Below are positions 41,751 to 54,223 of a DNA stretch of 64,000 nucleotides, in pieces; position 1 is the stretch's first letter; every line of letters starts with the position of its first letter. Below the pieces are notes generated by a model. The model saw only the letters and a list, made by a program, of their open reading frames with translations. It was not told the DNA's origin and made no database searches. Source of the stretch: Ashinkailepas kermadecensis (lineage: Eukaryota; Arthropoda; Thecostraca; Neolepadidae). The stretch lies in contig JAOTOM010004841.1 in the NCBI GenBank assembly GCA_034440615.1, forward strand, positions 36,001 to 100,000, in the 5' to 3' direction. Made by a program: the position numbers and the translations under genes.

Positions 41751-44700
41751 TGCAGATTGCACATCAGTTCCTTACAAGTGTCAGCAATACATTTCCTTCA
41801 TGTGCTTTAAACATGATTCAAGAAAGCACTGTCATCGATTTTAAACTTGCAAAAAGAGTGGGCCGCCTGGTGTTTTGAGTGCTATTTGAGTGAATTTGCT
41901 GTCTTGTTAGTGAACTGACCATTTATTGAGATATAAGTACTTTAACTTTGCCTGCTCTTCTATCATGAAACATTTGTCATGTTCCAATACATCAGAAATC
42001 ATCAGAATAACTTCTTGTCCACAAACCGGTGTATGCATTTCTATGAATTTTTCATATTTATTAACACTAATGATGTAGATCTGATTTGCAAATTTATTAC
42101 AGAAAATATCATCAGCACAGGATTCCATTCCTGAAAATATAGTACTTTCAACATGTTATTTTCTTTTACATTTCAACATGTTAAGTTGGGTTACATTTTT
42201 TATTGTAAAAAAATACATTGCTTGAAATTTTTACAACTTGATGTTTTGGTTTTGTTTTTCTCCAAAGGGAGGGTAGGCTAGGTTAGGTTAGGTTATGTTG
42301 CATTTCTTTTTATTTAAAAAGAATAGCTTATCCTATGACACCTAATTCAAAGCCTTTTTGGTGTTATTTTGCTCACAACCTGAAATGTAGGCATTTGTAT
42401 AGAAAATGAGTGGTCCCATAATTTGGGTCACATTCATAAACATTGCATTGAAATGATACATTCCACGAATTCATAAAACACCTTAAAACACAACTTTACC
42501 AAAATGAGCAGTAACATCATGTTCATCACATTCTTAAACATTGCATTAAACAAATCAAGAAATCAGAAATTGCCTTAAGCTGTAAATTTACCAAAAGGTG
42601 TGCCAACCCCTGGACGGAAATGCAACACTAGGTGCCCCAATCCAGGACAGAAAAAGCACCAGGTGCAGTGGAGTGAAAATATTAATAAAAGTAAACTAAA
42701 AACAGACCTTCTTGAAGATATACGTGATGGTTATGTGATATTAAAATGGAAACCCTGAGCACAAATCAGAAAAAGGCATGGACTGGACTTTAGGCGCTGG
42801 AATTTTTGTAACTGGAATTTTTTTATTTGGATGTTCTTGTTCAAGCTTACCTGCCTACTTCTTCAACTACTGTTCCTTTGGGAATTAAATAGCAGCAGGC
42901 TATTTATTCACTATTTAAAATCACACCAATATGCAGATACATCAGAAAGTGCGAAGTACAAAAAACGAATCAGTACGTCACATGAGATTGGGCTACGGAT
43001 TAAACACTGCGCGCAATTGCATCAAGAATGTCTCACCTCCGTCACATTTGTCGACTGCAACCTCAAATTTAGACTTTAGGCGCTGGAATTTTTGTAACTG
43101 GAATTTTTTATTTGGATGTTCTGAGAAACGCCCACCACGATTTGTGGCATTTATTGCGCGCAAGTGTCTATCAAGTCTCTCCAGACACATTTGGTGATGG
43201 GCTTTGACCTTATATAACTTACAAGCAGGTGTTTGTCACTTCTGCAGCCGCCACAGGCCCATAGTTCTGAGCCGTGACGTCACGAGTGCGATTGCCAGGC
43301 TGCGCCGAATTTCTCCACCGAATTTGGAATATGCCCGATTTCTGCTCGGGTGCGTCAGTAAATAAGCCTCGGTAAAGCGACGATAAACTATGTACCGCGT
43401 TGCCAAGGATTAAGGTTGCTTTTATGATGTAAGTCGTGCTTGCAAATTGGAAGGAAATCCAACTCCTTTGTTTTTTTTCCACAAAGTTGTCAATTTTACA
43501 GCAAAGGGTGGAGAGTCAATCCACTATCCAATTCAAATCTGTTTCATTTCAGTACAAAATGTGCTGGTTGGCATCAACTAAGCTACGTAAGTCGCATGGT
43601 GTTTTTTTCTTCTTTTTTTTCTTTAACTTTCTTCTCAGCATAAAAATAGCATATGTTATTGGGGGGGGGGCAAATCAACATTGAGGGGGCCAAGATCAAA
43701 ATTGGTGGAGCAATGGCCCCCACAAAAGGATACAAATCGACGCCCTTGCTTTGGAGAAAAAAATAGAAACCAAAATGAAGCGAGGTACATTTCGAAAATT
43801 TTATAAATTGAACAACCGAACCCAACCTAACCGAACCTAACGTCAGCTCCTTTTGAAGGAAAATTTCCGATTTTATTTTATGTTTGAATTTTTTTTTTAA
43901 ATTTCGAAGTTCAGCATCTAAACTAGCCTAACCTAGCTAAACCGGTATTATTGTGCTTTAAGGTGGTAACAAGACAAGTTTTTACACACATTTAATTCCA
44001 TATAGCAAACAAATGGGTTAGATTTGGCTAAGTTGGGTTAGTTTAGGCTTTCCAAGTGGGAAAACTTTTCAAAAATTTCCAAAAAAGTTTCCCCAAAAAT
44101 TTCGAATTAATTGGTAACCTTGCAGTTTAAGGTGTTCTTTTTTTCCTTTTTAAAAAAAAAAATTTTTTCTGCAGAATACCATGTTTATGAAGGTGACTAA
44201 GATGATTGGATCCACTTATTTTCTTTGTGAATGCTTACTTTTCAGGTTGTGAGCAAAATATTACCAAAAAGGGCTTTGAGTTCGGTAACATAACATAAAC
44301 ATAAATGTTTTTTTCTTTAATGCAACAAAACCTAACCTAACCTAGCCTAACCTATCGTTTGAGAACAAAAAAATAAACAAAATAAAAATGTCAATTAATT
44401 TATTTTCTGAAAATTCTCAACCTTAATAAAGAAACCTAACCCAACCTAACCTAACCTAAGCTGCTTTTGAAGAAAACAAAAGTCTGAACATGTTTGTTTT
44501 TTGTTTTTTAAAAACTTTTTGGTATTATTGTGCTTTAAGGAACAAGGAAAGTGTTGTGGGCGCTGTATGACCAACGCAGTCAATGCGGCCGTAAGCCCAA
44601 ATAACTAACCAACCAACCAAGAAAAGTGTTTACACACATTTGTCACCATAAAGCAAACAAATTGGTTAGGATTGGTTAGGGTAGGTTGGTTTAAGTTTTT

Positions 44701-44950
44701 CAGTTGGACAATTTGTCATTTTTTTCAAATTAAAATTAAATATATTTGCACCGAAAATAAGTGGTCCCATCGTCTTAGTCACCGTCATGAACATGGTATT
44801 CTGAAGAAAAATTAGAACAAACAAAAATCACCTTAAACTGCAAGTTTACCAATCATTTTTTATTCAACAGCAACTTAAAATAGGTTAGGTTCGGCTTGGT
44901 TAAGTTCTTTAAACTTTGAAAATTGAAAATTGAAAAATGCTCTAACTCTC
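41751..44950. repeat. TTAGG-rich modular repeats, copy B
   Basis: Paralogous to 30.1-33.7 kb but lacking about 1.5 kb present there (roughly 30535-32050). It contains a CAGGGG-type right end (43420-43748) that copy A lacks at this point. The two are followed by the same sequence (CTTTGGAGAAAAAAATA). Runs of CCTAA occur at 44330-44350 and 44430-44460. A LINE/SINE-like tail (GGGCGCTGTATGACC) is at 44558. Confidence 0.8.
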
Positions 44951-47900
44951 TCATGCGCAGTGAAATTGAAACACGCCTGATGCTACCAATATCTGCAATA
45001 TAAGAGAAAAAAGCTATGACGTCACCAAATCTTGAAGGCGAATTTTGGTGTACCTTCTAAGGTAATAGTATCGTGGGGGGGGGGGGGGCATTTAATGCCG
45101 CTACAGGCCTTGGCCGCTACCAGACACTGGTCTTGTATGACTCTTTAGGGTTTGTTTAGGAAGTCATGTGTGGCAATAGCTTACTAACCATTGTTTTCTT
45201 CAGGAATATCAATTATAATGAGGTGTCTATACGGCTTCTTGCTGACTTTGCTCTCGTGTTTTCATAGGCTGGCAGATTGGCTCAAACGTGGCTTTTGTTG
45301 GTTTAGTTTGAGATTGGGTAGCCCCATATCAATATCAATGCACATTGTCATTGGGTATGTAGGTAGGTAGGTACCTTGGTAAATATCAAGCTGATGGTGT
45401 GATGGGTAGGTTGCTGAATATAATTATAGTTTGTATATCCACAATATCAATGATAACCATGATTTGCATGCAAGTTTGACAATGACTGGAAATTGAGAAT
45501 GGAATTAATGATGTTCAAGCTCCATATGCATGTGGTTTTGCCATTGGTGGTGTGTACCAACTTCAGTATGACCATGCAATTGTTGTTTAGTTGCTTAGCG
45601 GATTTTTTTCTTCAGACAATCTGGTTTAAAATGCATCAGCATTGCTTATTTCAACATTTTATGATGTAAGCTGTACTTCCACAGTGGAGGGAAATACTGC
45701 TATTTTGTTTGTTTTTTTGCACAAAATTTTACATTTTTCAGCAAAAGGTGGAGAGTCAGTCCACTATCTAATCCAAATCTGTTTCTATTCAGTACAAAAT
45801 GTGCTGGTTAACATCAATCTTTCTAGTTAGCATGATATTTTTTCATTTTTTCCCTTTAGCTTTCTTATCAGCATAAAATAGCATAGGTTATTGGGGGGGG
45901 GCCCAAATCAACATTGCGGGGGCCAAGATCAACATTGGTGGGGCCATGATCCCCACAAAAGGATACAAATCGACCCCCCCTGGTAGTCCTCCATTTTGTC
46001 GAGAAAAAATCATGTAACGTGCAAAACTATATGGGCAATGCATAAGCTTCGCACGTCGCATGCGCAGCCCCACCCCCACCAAAACTACAAATTATTTTGT
46101 GGAGGAGCAAAGTAAAATTAAAACCATTTAGACATGTCCCCATATCAGCCCCCGCCTTCAGCACCTAAAATATCACACAAACTATAACGTAAAATTCCCT
46201 TAACGTAAATGTTCACCTGCCTGCACCTTGATAGCAAACACTCGCTATTATAGACAGGCATGTAACGTACTCGCTTTAGAGGCGGCGCAAATGACCTTTA
46301 TGGTCCGGCACGCCTAAAAATCACTCTCCCCCCCATGCGCAGCGAAATTGAAACATGCCTGATGCTACCAATTTCTGCAATATATGAGGAAAAAGCTGTG
46401 ACGTCACCAAGGCTTGAAGGCTAACTTTGGTGTAACTTTTAAGGTTTGCTTTGGAAGTCATGTGCGCCATAACTTAGTACATATTGCTCAGGAATATCAA
46501 TTATAATGCAGTGTCCATGCAGCTTATTGCTGAGTTTTGTCTTTCATGGTGTCATAAGCTGGCAGATTGGCTCACACATGGCTCTCGTTGGTTCAGTTTG
46601 AGACTTGGATTCCCCATATCAAAATTGAATGCATGCATATGGATCTATTTGAAGAGGTTCTGATGATCTGAAGCCACTGCGATGGTCTCATGGCAGTTTC
46701 ACGCTGCACTGAGTCATATGTAATGTTGCAACATCGTCCGGTTTCCCGATGGGCGAATAAGTCGTACACTGTGACTGTTTGTGACGTCATCAAAACGTTG
46801 CATCCATATCCAGTGGTATATTTGAACAGTGCGACATTTCCTGCCGATATGCGGCACATTCGGTTACATATCTAGTGTAAACAACGCTATGGCAGAAAGT
46901 AAAAGAATATCCACATTGTCACTGGGCATGTAGGTACCTAGGTAGGCACCAGGTAAATATCAAGCTGATGGTGTGATGGGTGGGCTGTTGAAGATAATTC
47001 TAGTTTGTATATCCACAATCTCAATGATAACTGATTGTTGTTCACTGGTTCACTCACTGGTATGCAAGTTTGACAATGACTGGAAAGTGAGAATGGAATG
47101 AACCTTATTCAAGCTCCATATGCATGTGGTTTTGCCATTGGTGGTGTATACAAACATCAGTATGACAATGCAATTGTTGTTTTGTGGCTGAACATTTTTT
47201 TTTGTTGAACAATCTGGTTTAAAATGCATTAGCATCAGCTATTCTTAACATTTTATGATGTAAGTTGTCCTTCCACAGGGGAGGGAAATCCAGCTATTTT
47301 TTTTTGCACTCAATTTTGAATTTCATAGCAAAAGGTGGAGAGTCAGCCCACTATGTAATCCAAATCTGTTTCCTTTCAGTACAAAATGTGCTGGTTAACA
47401 TCAACTACATTTTCTATGTACCTAGCAGTGTTTTTTTCTTCTTTTTTCCTTTCACTTTTTTATCAGCATAAAAATAGCATAGGTTATTGAGGGCAGGGCC
47501 CAAATCAACATTGGGGGGGCCAAGATCAACATTGGTGGGGCCATGGCCCCCACAAAAGGATACAAATCGACACCCCTGCTGGTGTGTACAAACATCAGTA
47601 TGACCATGCAATTGGTGTTTAGTTGCTTAGCAAATTTTCTTTCAGAAAATCTGGTTTAAAATGCATCAGCATCGCTAATCTCGACATTTTATGATGTAAG
47701 CTGTACTTCCACAGTGGAGGGAATTTCAGCTATTTTGTTTGTTTTTGCACACAATTTTACATTTTTCAGCAAAAGGTGGAGGGTCAGTCCACTATCTAAT
47801 CCAAATCTGTTTCTTTTCAGTACAAAATGTGCTGGTTAACATCAATGTTTCTACTTACCTAGCATGGTGTTTTTCATTTTTTCCCTTTAGCTTTCTTATC

Positions 47901-48010
47901 AGCATAAAATAGCATAGGTTATTGGGGGGGGCCCAATTCAACATTGGGGGGCCAAGATCAACATTGGTGGGGCCACGGCCCCCACAAAAGGATACAAATC
48001 GACGCCCCTG
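44951..48010. repeat. CAGGGG-repeat right-end units, three large copies
   Basis: Units of about 430-1240 bp end at 45982, 47579 and 48010 with GACACCCCTG, GACGCCCCTG or a close variant. The first two (from 44955 and 46336) share the whole chain from GAAATTGAAACA(T/C)GCCTGATG to the terminus. The third carries only the last 430 bp. A block at 46630-46890 is unique to the second unit. Confidence 0.85.
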
Positions 48011-48477
48011 CTCACTCCACTATCTAGTCCAAATCTGTTTTTTTTTCAGTACAAAATGTGCTGGTTAACATCAACTAAGTTTTCTATGTACCTAACACAG
48101 TGTTTTTCTTCTTTTTTTCCTTTAGCTTTTTATCAGCATAAAAATAGCATGGGTTATTGGGGGGGCCCAAATCAACATTGGGGGGCCAAGATCAACATTG
48201 GTGGGGCCACGGCCCCCACAAAAGGATACAAATCGACGCCCCTGCTCACTCCACTATCTAGTCCAAATCTGTTCTTTTTCAGTACAAAATGTGCTGGTTA
48301 ACATCAACTAAGTTTTCTATGTACCTAACACAGTGTTTTTCTTCTTTTTTTCCTTTAGCTTTTTATCAGCATAAAAATAGCATGGGTTATTGGGGGGGCC
48401 CAAATCAACATTGGGGGGGCCAAGATCAGCATTGGGGGGCCATGGCCCCCGCAAAAGGATACAAATCGACGCCCCTG
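48011..48477. repeat. 234-bp tandem duplication of the repeat right end
   Basis: Units 48011-48244 (234 bp) and 48245-48477 (233 bp) are nearly identical. Each begins CTCACTCCACTATC and ends GACGCCCCTG. A related, more diverged unit precedes them. Confidence 0.95.
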
Positions 48478-49187
48478 TATTTTCTTCTTTTTTATTACAG
48501 CATTTCAACGCCATTTGGGGGCGATTTAAAGGCATTTAAAGAAAAATATTCATTATGGTTGTTGGTCAAAACCATTACATTAATTAAAAAAACATCTATT
48601 ACTGCAACATTCATCAACATCCACTTCGTAATTGCTGAGATCGTCCATCGGGCTAAAAAAAGTGGGCATTTTAGACCCTCCCAAATAACACAGTGATGCT
48701 CGAAGTAGCGTCAGCTGACGATTGGTCTGATGACTGATCCTCCATTGTGAAGATTTTCAGTGTCGTTCGAGCCACTGTTATGGCTGTTTCAGAACCACGT
48801 ATTTTATCTGACATATTGAGTGTCTGCATGACTGATTAAGCTCTTAATTAATTATTCGTTCGCCTTGGTGCAGGTCGCTATACCGCACTTGAAATCTCTT
48901 AGACCAGTCTTTGGGCATGTTAGGTACGGTTGCCCAAAAAGGGGAAGCCTCTTAGATGCCTGAGGGATCGGGCACCCAAAAGTCGTGACAGGGTTCCGGT
49001 ACGCTATACGGAACTGCCCCAATTCTGCGATAGGACTGTTCTGGTTTTCCCATGGGATTCTGTATAATTCAATGGGATTTGGTTTTGATCATGGGACAAT
49101 CCAGGTTGTCCTCCATGGGACATATGGGATCCCATATGTCCCATGGACAATAAATGCCAATCACATGGGATTTTTTAACTAGGGCGA
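48478..49187. other. Unclassified, with a 36-bp perfect palindrome
   Basis: No gene seen. The phrase CCCATGGGAT recurs several times between 49045 and 49175, and a perfect palindrome lies at 49112-49147. Confidence 0.5.
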
Positions 49188-49336
49188 TTTCAGTTTTTCA
49201 TCCTTTAAACGACGCACCGGTCATTTCTAAGAAGGTACGCAGAAAATCGCGTATATCGACCGGTAAAATCTGCAGTTGTGTACGAAAAACCGGAGGGGTG
49301 GACGGATTTCGCCCCCCCCCCCCTCCAGTGCGCGTG
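49188..49336. mobile_element. TTAA MITE, 5'-truncated copy
   Basis: Matches the 3' end of the 57.5-kb copy (ACGACGC(A/G)CCGG(T/A)CATTTCTAAG onward). It ends CCAGTGCGCGTG before TTAA at 49337-49340. Confidence 0.8.
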
Positions 49337-49480
49337 TTAAGTGACAACCTGGTCTTCTAGACGTGTGGTTGTATTCTTATCTTTGCTTCGGGCGTCACAT
49401 CAATTGTAAATTTATCCTATCAGCCGATTAAGTGGCCTAAATCTAGCATCCAAACATAATTCAGGGCAGGGTCGATTTAA

Positions 49481-49930
49481 CGAGCGCTGGAGGACCTCTC
49501 ACATAACACGCACAAGAGGGGGAGGGGAGGATTCGGCCTCTACCCCTAATATTTCGGAAACTACCGAAGTTATAAACACGGGATTTGGAGGATTGATTAC
49601 GAATGTAGTGAACTACAAATTTTATGACCCTGGACCTTTAAGGTCAAATGAGGTCGTGATCGGCTGCCTCACCGCACCGCCGTTCCACCGCACCAACGAA
49701 GCCTTTGTGACCTTGAATGCTCACCGGCCGCCGCCAGGTCGGTCGATTTGGCACCCCCGCAATTCCTATAGGTACTCACGGATTCCGATTTTGTGTTGTA
49801 TATGATGAGCTTATCGATTTTTACCAAAGTCACAAGACTGCATTACAATATTGCCGCCCGTTTATAAGATAAAGTAAAAAGAAAAACAGAAGTGGGCGGA
49901 TTCCGCCCCTCCCTTCCTTCAGTGCTCGTG
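49481..49930. mobile_element. TTAA MITE, diverged internally deleted copy
   Basis: TTAA at 49477-49480 is followed by CGAGCGCTGGAGGACCTCTC. The right end CTTCAGTGCTCGTG at 49930 forms the inverted partner. A duplicate of TTAA is not intact on the right. The AAGGTCAAATGAGGTC block of the family is present near 49640. Confidence 0.7.
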
Positions 49931-50017
49931 TCTTATCATCCACATCCATACCCACATCAATCCTGTAGCACTTTGCCCCCCACAATAATTTTCATAAAAC
50001 AACACCTCTGCGCAGGC

Positions 50018-50710
50018 CACTGGCGGATCTAGCCCACAGGTTTTTTTTTGGGGGGGGGGCAACTTTCGGTTTTCGGCGTCAGCCCCTCCCCTCTCCCTCA
50101 CCCAGTGGCGTACCTAGGAATTGCATCAGGGGAGGGGTCGAACGGATTTGGATGGTGCCCATTCTCCCACTATTTTTTGGTTAAAAGCACCGGATTTCGA
50201 CCACTATTTGGCAAAGGGGCCCATTAAAAAAAAATAAAAAAAAAAAACAACAAAAAAACAATTGGCAACATAATTTCCGGTGTAGGGGCACCAGCCTACC
50301 TCCACCGTTTCTATGTTACCGGATTTTGTTCTTGTTTACCAAAACGTTCACGTTCACGTTCAACGTCTTGTACCATGTCAACGTTCGTGCATGTGTACAC
50401 ACTGGCGGATCGATTTTGTCAACTCTTGCTGTAAGCAGAACTTGAGCGCATGGAACCCTCGATGTGTGTCAGAATCTACTATGCTACCATACTGGCTTCG
50501 AAACAATTATTTTTAATTAAAAAAAAAAATCCTTTAAAAATTTTGGAGATTCTTTCATCCATACGCTATTTTTTAACCTCGGCAAAAGTTACTGCATTTT
50601 AATTTAGTTGACTTCTGTTGGTTGGGGGGAGGGGAAAGACACTATGGCCCCCTTTTAAACGCTTCGGGGGGGCGGATGGCCGGAATGGCCCCTCCCTGGA
50701 TCCGCCAGTG
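50018..50710. mobile_element. hAT-type MITE with perfect 8-bp TSD, copy 1
   Basis: It begins CACTGGCGGATCTAG and ends GGATCCGCCAGTG, inverted repeats of each other. The flanks are the identical octamer GCGCAGGC at 50010-50017 and 50711-50718. The inside contains G-runs near both ends, a secondary GGCGTACCTAGG motif, and no transposase. The related copy is at 56095-57243. Confidence 0.92.
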
Positions 50711-50718
50711 GCGCAGGC

Positions 50719-51759
50719 TGTTAGCCAGACTCGACTGTACAACGTCGAAGACTGTACTCTCGACTCAACTGCACTCCACCACATCCGACGATCGTTTTCG
50801 ATGCGTTCCTCCAAGCATTCGGTACGAGTGCAATAGAGTCGCGAAATATTCGCCTAGCGGAGAAGGCATACACTAATGTGTAATCTTTCTGATTTTAGAC
50901 TCTTGGATGTTACGGTCTTGGACTTTTTAGTTTTGGACTTTTAAAGTCGTTTGATGTTAGGTTTTTTACTTTATGATCTTTGGACCTTTGTTTGATGGAT
51001 GCTATTATTTTTGGACTTTATAATTCTATGACTTTTGTAAGCGAACTGTTTTCTTTTGATGTCACTTTCTTGCATGCTACCAAGAAATGCTACCAATAAC
51101 CCCAGCACCCGCGCCGTCAGCTCTCATGTTGTTTATACTGGGTTACAGGTTTATTTTCCATTTGAATATAATCAGAGGAGAAAGAAGCATTTTTGTTGTA
51201 TAACCTAGGTTAAGATTATGTCTTTGGTTTGCTTTTAGCTATGTCAAGACACGTAAGTTGTTTATTATTGATTTGTACCGAAGTAGAAACAGTAATTGAA
51301 ACTACATCTTTTATGTTCACCTCTATCCCTGGTCCCACCTTTGATCCGTTTATGGCGCAATGTATAACGCCTTTTGTCGCTCTGTTCCATACCAGTTTGT
51401 GGATTTCTGGTGTCGAACTATGTCGGATCGTGTGATTTGTTGAAGTGTGCTTGTGCATAAATACCACCAGTCGCGATGATAGCGGAGTGGTTTTCCAGAA
51501 TTACCGGTGATATGAGCGTCGGATTTTAGGAATTCTGTGAAGTAAGTGAGCTCTCATTCATTTTTTAGCTTTGACCATTGACCAATCATCAATACCCTAG
51601 CCAGTTATCATTATCAATTTGCAATTCCGACTTGCTTTCTTGATGTTAAGTATATCTCATGCCTTATCAAGTGTTTGTTGTAGAAGGGAATCAAAATAAT
51701 GGATAATTTGTCACCTAAATCTGAAAGAGCATTTCAAGTAGAAAATGAAAGGTATTATT
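50719..51759. other. Unclassified spacer
   Basis: No domain is recognised. The stretch 50900-51060 has runs of TTTTGGACTTTT-like phrases without clear periodicity. Confidence 0.35.
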
Positions 51760-52049
51760 GGAGATCAAGGTAAAATTTGTTTCTTTGGATTTTTTCTTAA
51801 TATAATGTATTTTAACATGCAAAAAACAGTGCAACCACTCATTTTCTCTGCACATGATTACTTCATTCAACACTTCATGCACTCAATTCAATACTCATTG
51901 AAAATTGCAAACATTGACATTGAAAACCTTATGTTTCTGGCTTAATTCCATATTTATTCATGCTGCATGACCGATGCAGTCGATGCGCCCCTAAGATCCA
52001 TATTTATTCACAACAAGGAATATTTGCAGCCAGATGCATTCATAACCTT

Positions 52050-52491
52050 TTGGTAAATATCAAGATCAAGGTAAAATGTGATTTTTTGGATTTTTTTTGT
52101 AATTGTATGCTTTCTGACATGATGAAGATGATGCAGTCACTCATTTTCAGCATAATATATAAAATGTACCATAGCATAATATAATCTAATTTAACCTAAC
52201 CTAACCTAGCCTAACATAACCTAACCTAGCCTAACATAACCTAACCTAGCCTAGCCTAACATAACATAACAAAACATAACCTAACCTAACCTAACCTAAC
52301 CGGAAAACCAGTATACGCAATATGCTATATTTGTAGAGTGAAGATTTTGCTAGTGTATTTCTTTGCCAACTGAAAAGTAATCATTTGCAGAGAAAATGAG
52401 TAGTCGCATCATCATTTCCACGTTCAAATACCCCATATGAAAATAAAAAATCCAAAAAGTCACATTTTACCTTGATCTTGATATATACCAA
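52050..52491. mobile_element. Foldback element with 47-bp arms and CCTAA/TTAGG core
   Basis: Arms 52050-52096 and 52445-52491 pair with about two mismatches (outer edge TTGGTA). Inside, 52186-52302 is an array of CCTAA with CCTAG and CATAA variants, the arthropod telomere-type repeat. The tetramer CCTT lies just outside both arms and may be a target duplication. Confidence 0.8.
52186..52302. repeat. Interstitial telomere-type (CCTAA)n array
   Basis: About 115 bp of CCTAA units with ATAA/CTAG variants, the longest of many TTAGG/CCTAA runs in the window. It lies in the loop of a foldback element. Confidence 0.9.
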
Positions 52492-54172
52492 CCTTTCATC
52501 AAGGCTGGAAATTCCTTGTGATGCTGTTAACGTTAATGGGAGCTCTAACAATAGTCGGTTTTACAGCGGCAATTTGCTCTCCCGTCTAGTCGCTTTTCAT
52601 CCTTCCAAGTCATTCCTTGCTTCAACTAAACGTTCCAGACACGAACTAAAAAAGTACATCGACGAACATTTATTATTATCAAGAATTGGTTTCACTCGTT
52701 TTTCTTAGGTTTTTCATTAACAAAACTTGTTTCTTGGTGGTGAGAATAAAATGATTTTAGACTGATTGTTTTAGTATAATTTTCCTTAAACCATTTTATA
52801 TTCCAAAACCCATATCCCAATAGACGGCAAGTAACGGATCAGTCGGTGCACGAGCGTCCTACTCGTTGGGTGTGTTGTGAATATCTATTAGTTGTGTGGT
52901 GTGAGCATGTCGGGAGTATCAGGTATCGATTTATAAACTTGGTTGACATCGATTAAGTATACTTTTGTTATCATTTTCTCTACTGTTGCTCAGTAAATTG
53001 GCTTATAACTGCATCCTTCACTAATTTAACAATAGCGCCAATTTGTCATCTGGCAGTCATTCGTTGGCTGCCAGATAGCGTAGAGCTGGGTGCAGGCTCC
53101 ACAGAAATAAAAACTTATTGTTATTTGCTAATGTTCGTAAGTTTAATTCTACTTATTTCAGCAGCATCCATGGTAAAAACTATTTCGTTATTAATACTGT
53201 TATGAGAATTAGATTTGCTGGTCGCTTTTAATTTATGCAGATCATTAAGCCAGATCTTTTCCCTCTATCTTGTTCCTGAGACCACGTGACCTGGGAGCAA
53301 ATTTCCGCCGTAAAACGGTTTAATGGTTCCTAAATTTGATGTCATGGTTGAATAGTTTGTTTGGAATGATACTGGTTTTCTGGTTAGGTTAGGTTAGGTT
53401 AGATTGTATTATATTATGCTATAATATATTTTATATATTATGCTACATTATCTTAGTCTAGGCTAGGTTAGGTTATGTTATTTTATTTTTCTATGAATTA
53501 TCTGTTCAAACATCATTTTTCAATTCTTGACTGAGCAGAAGTTAGTAGACAAACCAGATGCAGCCACACACAAGATACTCCACATATCAGTGTAAGCTTA
53601 GCTTTGCAGTGTTCAGGTTGCACTCCATTATCTCACATAATTATTCAGCTTTCTTTTGAGGACAGTCAGGCAAGTTTATAATTGTCCAACATCACTGTGT
53701 TGTTCCAAGCAAGGCTATTTGCTCAAATTGTTCCAAGGTCTGCCAGTATTTGTTTTTTAAAGGAATTCCATGGCCGCAAGATTAATAATTTCCTTCTTGA
53801 TGCATCAAAGCTTTATAAACCACAGTCCGAACGATGTGCTGGTCAGTCTGACACCATCAAGGTACAAAAGGAAAAGCACAGCCTGGACATTCCCATTAAG
53901 GTATGTAAATGTTTGCAGCTTTAACTCATGAAATACCATTTATATTGTAGCACATTTCCTCCATATCTTGCCTATGACATCATCACTTGTATTGACTGCT
54001 ATTAACTTATAAGTAATCATTTGGTGAGAAAATCAATGGTCACATCATCTTCATCACATCAAAAACATTGTATTAAAAAAAAAATCAAAGAATCAAATTT
54101 TACCTTGATCTCCAAATTTAACTGAATTAAATGCCTGCTACTTTTCTTCACATTGTGGATAGATAGGCATAC

Positions 54173-54181
<9 letters not shown>

Positions 54182-54217
<36 letters not shown>
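54182..54217. repeat. (TA)n microsatellite
   Basis: About 36 bp of pure TA. Confidence 0.95.

Positions 54218-54223
<6 letters not shown>

Larger units (their letters stand above)
51760..54113. repeat. Outer foldback pair around CCTAA-rich core
   Basis: Arms at 51760-51807 and 54066-54113 are near-perfect reverse complements (GGAGATCAAGGTAAAATTTG at the outer edge). They enclose a second foldback at 52050-52491 and the intervening sequence 52492-54065, where I see no gene. Confidence 0.7.

Noticed and set aside
43612..48478. Frames such as MCWLTSTKFSMYL... with a TTTTTCAG acceptor-like site
   Set aside because: They are repeated in every CAGGGG-repeat right end and change frame between copies; no donor partner or conserved protein.
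52186..52302. CCTAA array as a chromosome end
   Set aside because: Only ~115 bp, imperfect, flanked on both sides by foldback arms and other elements, so interstitial.
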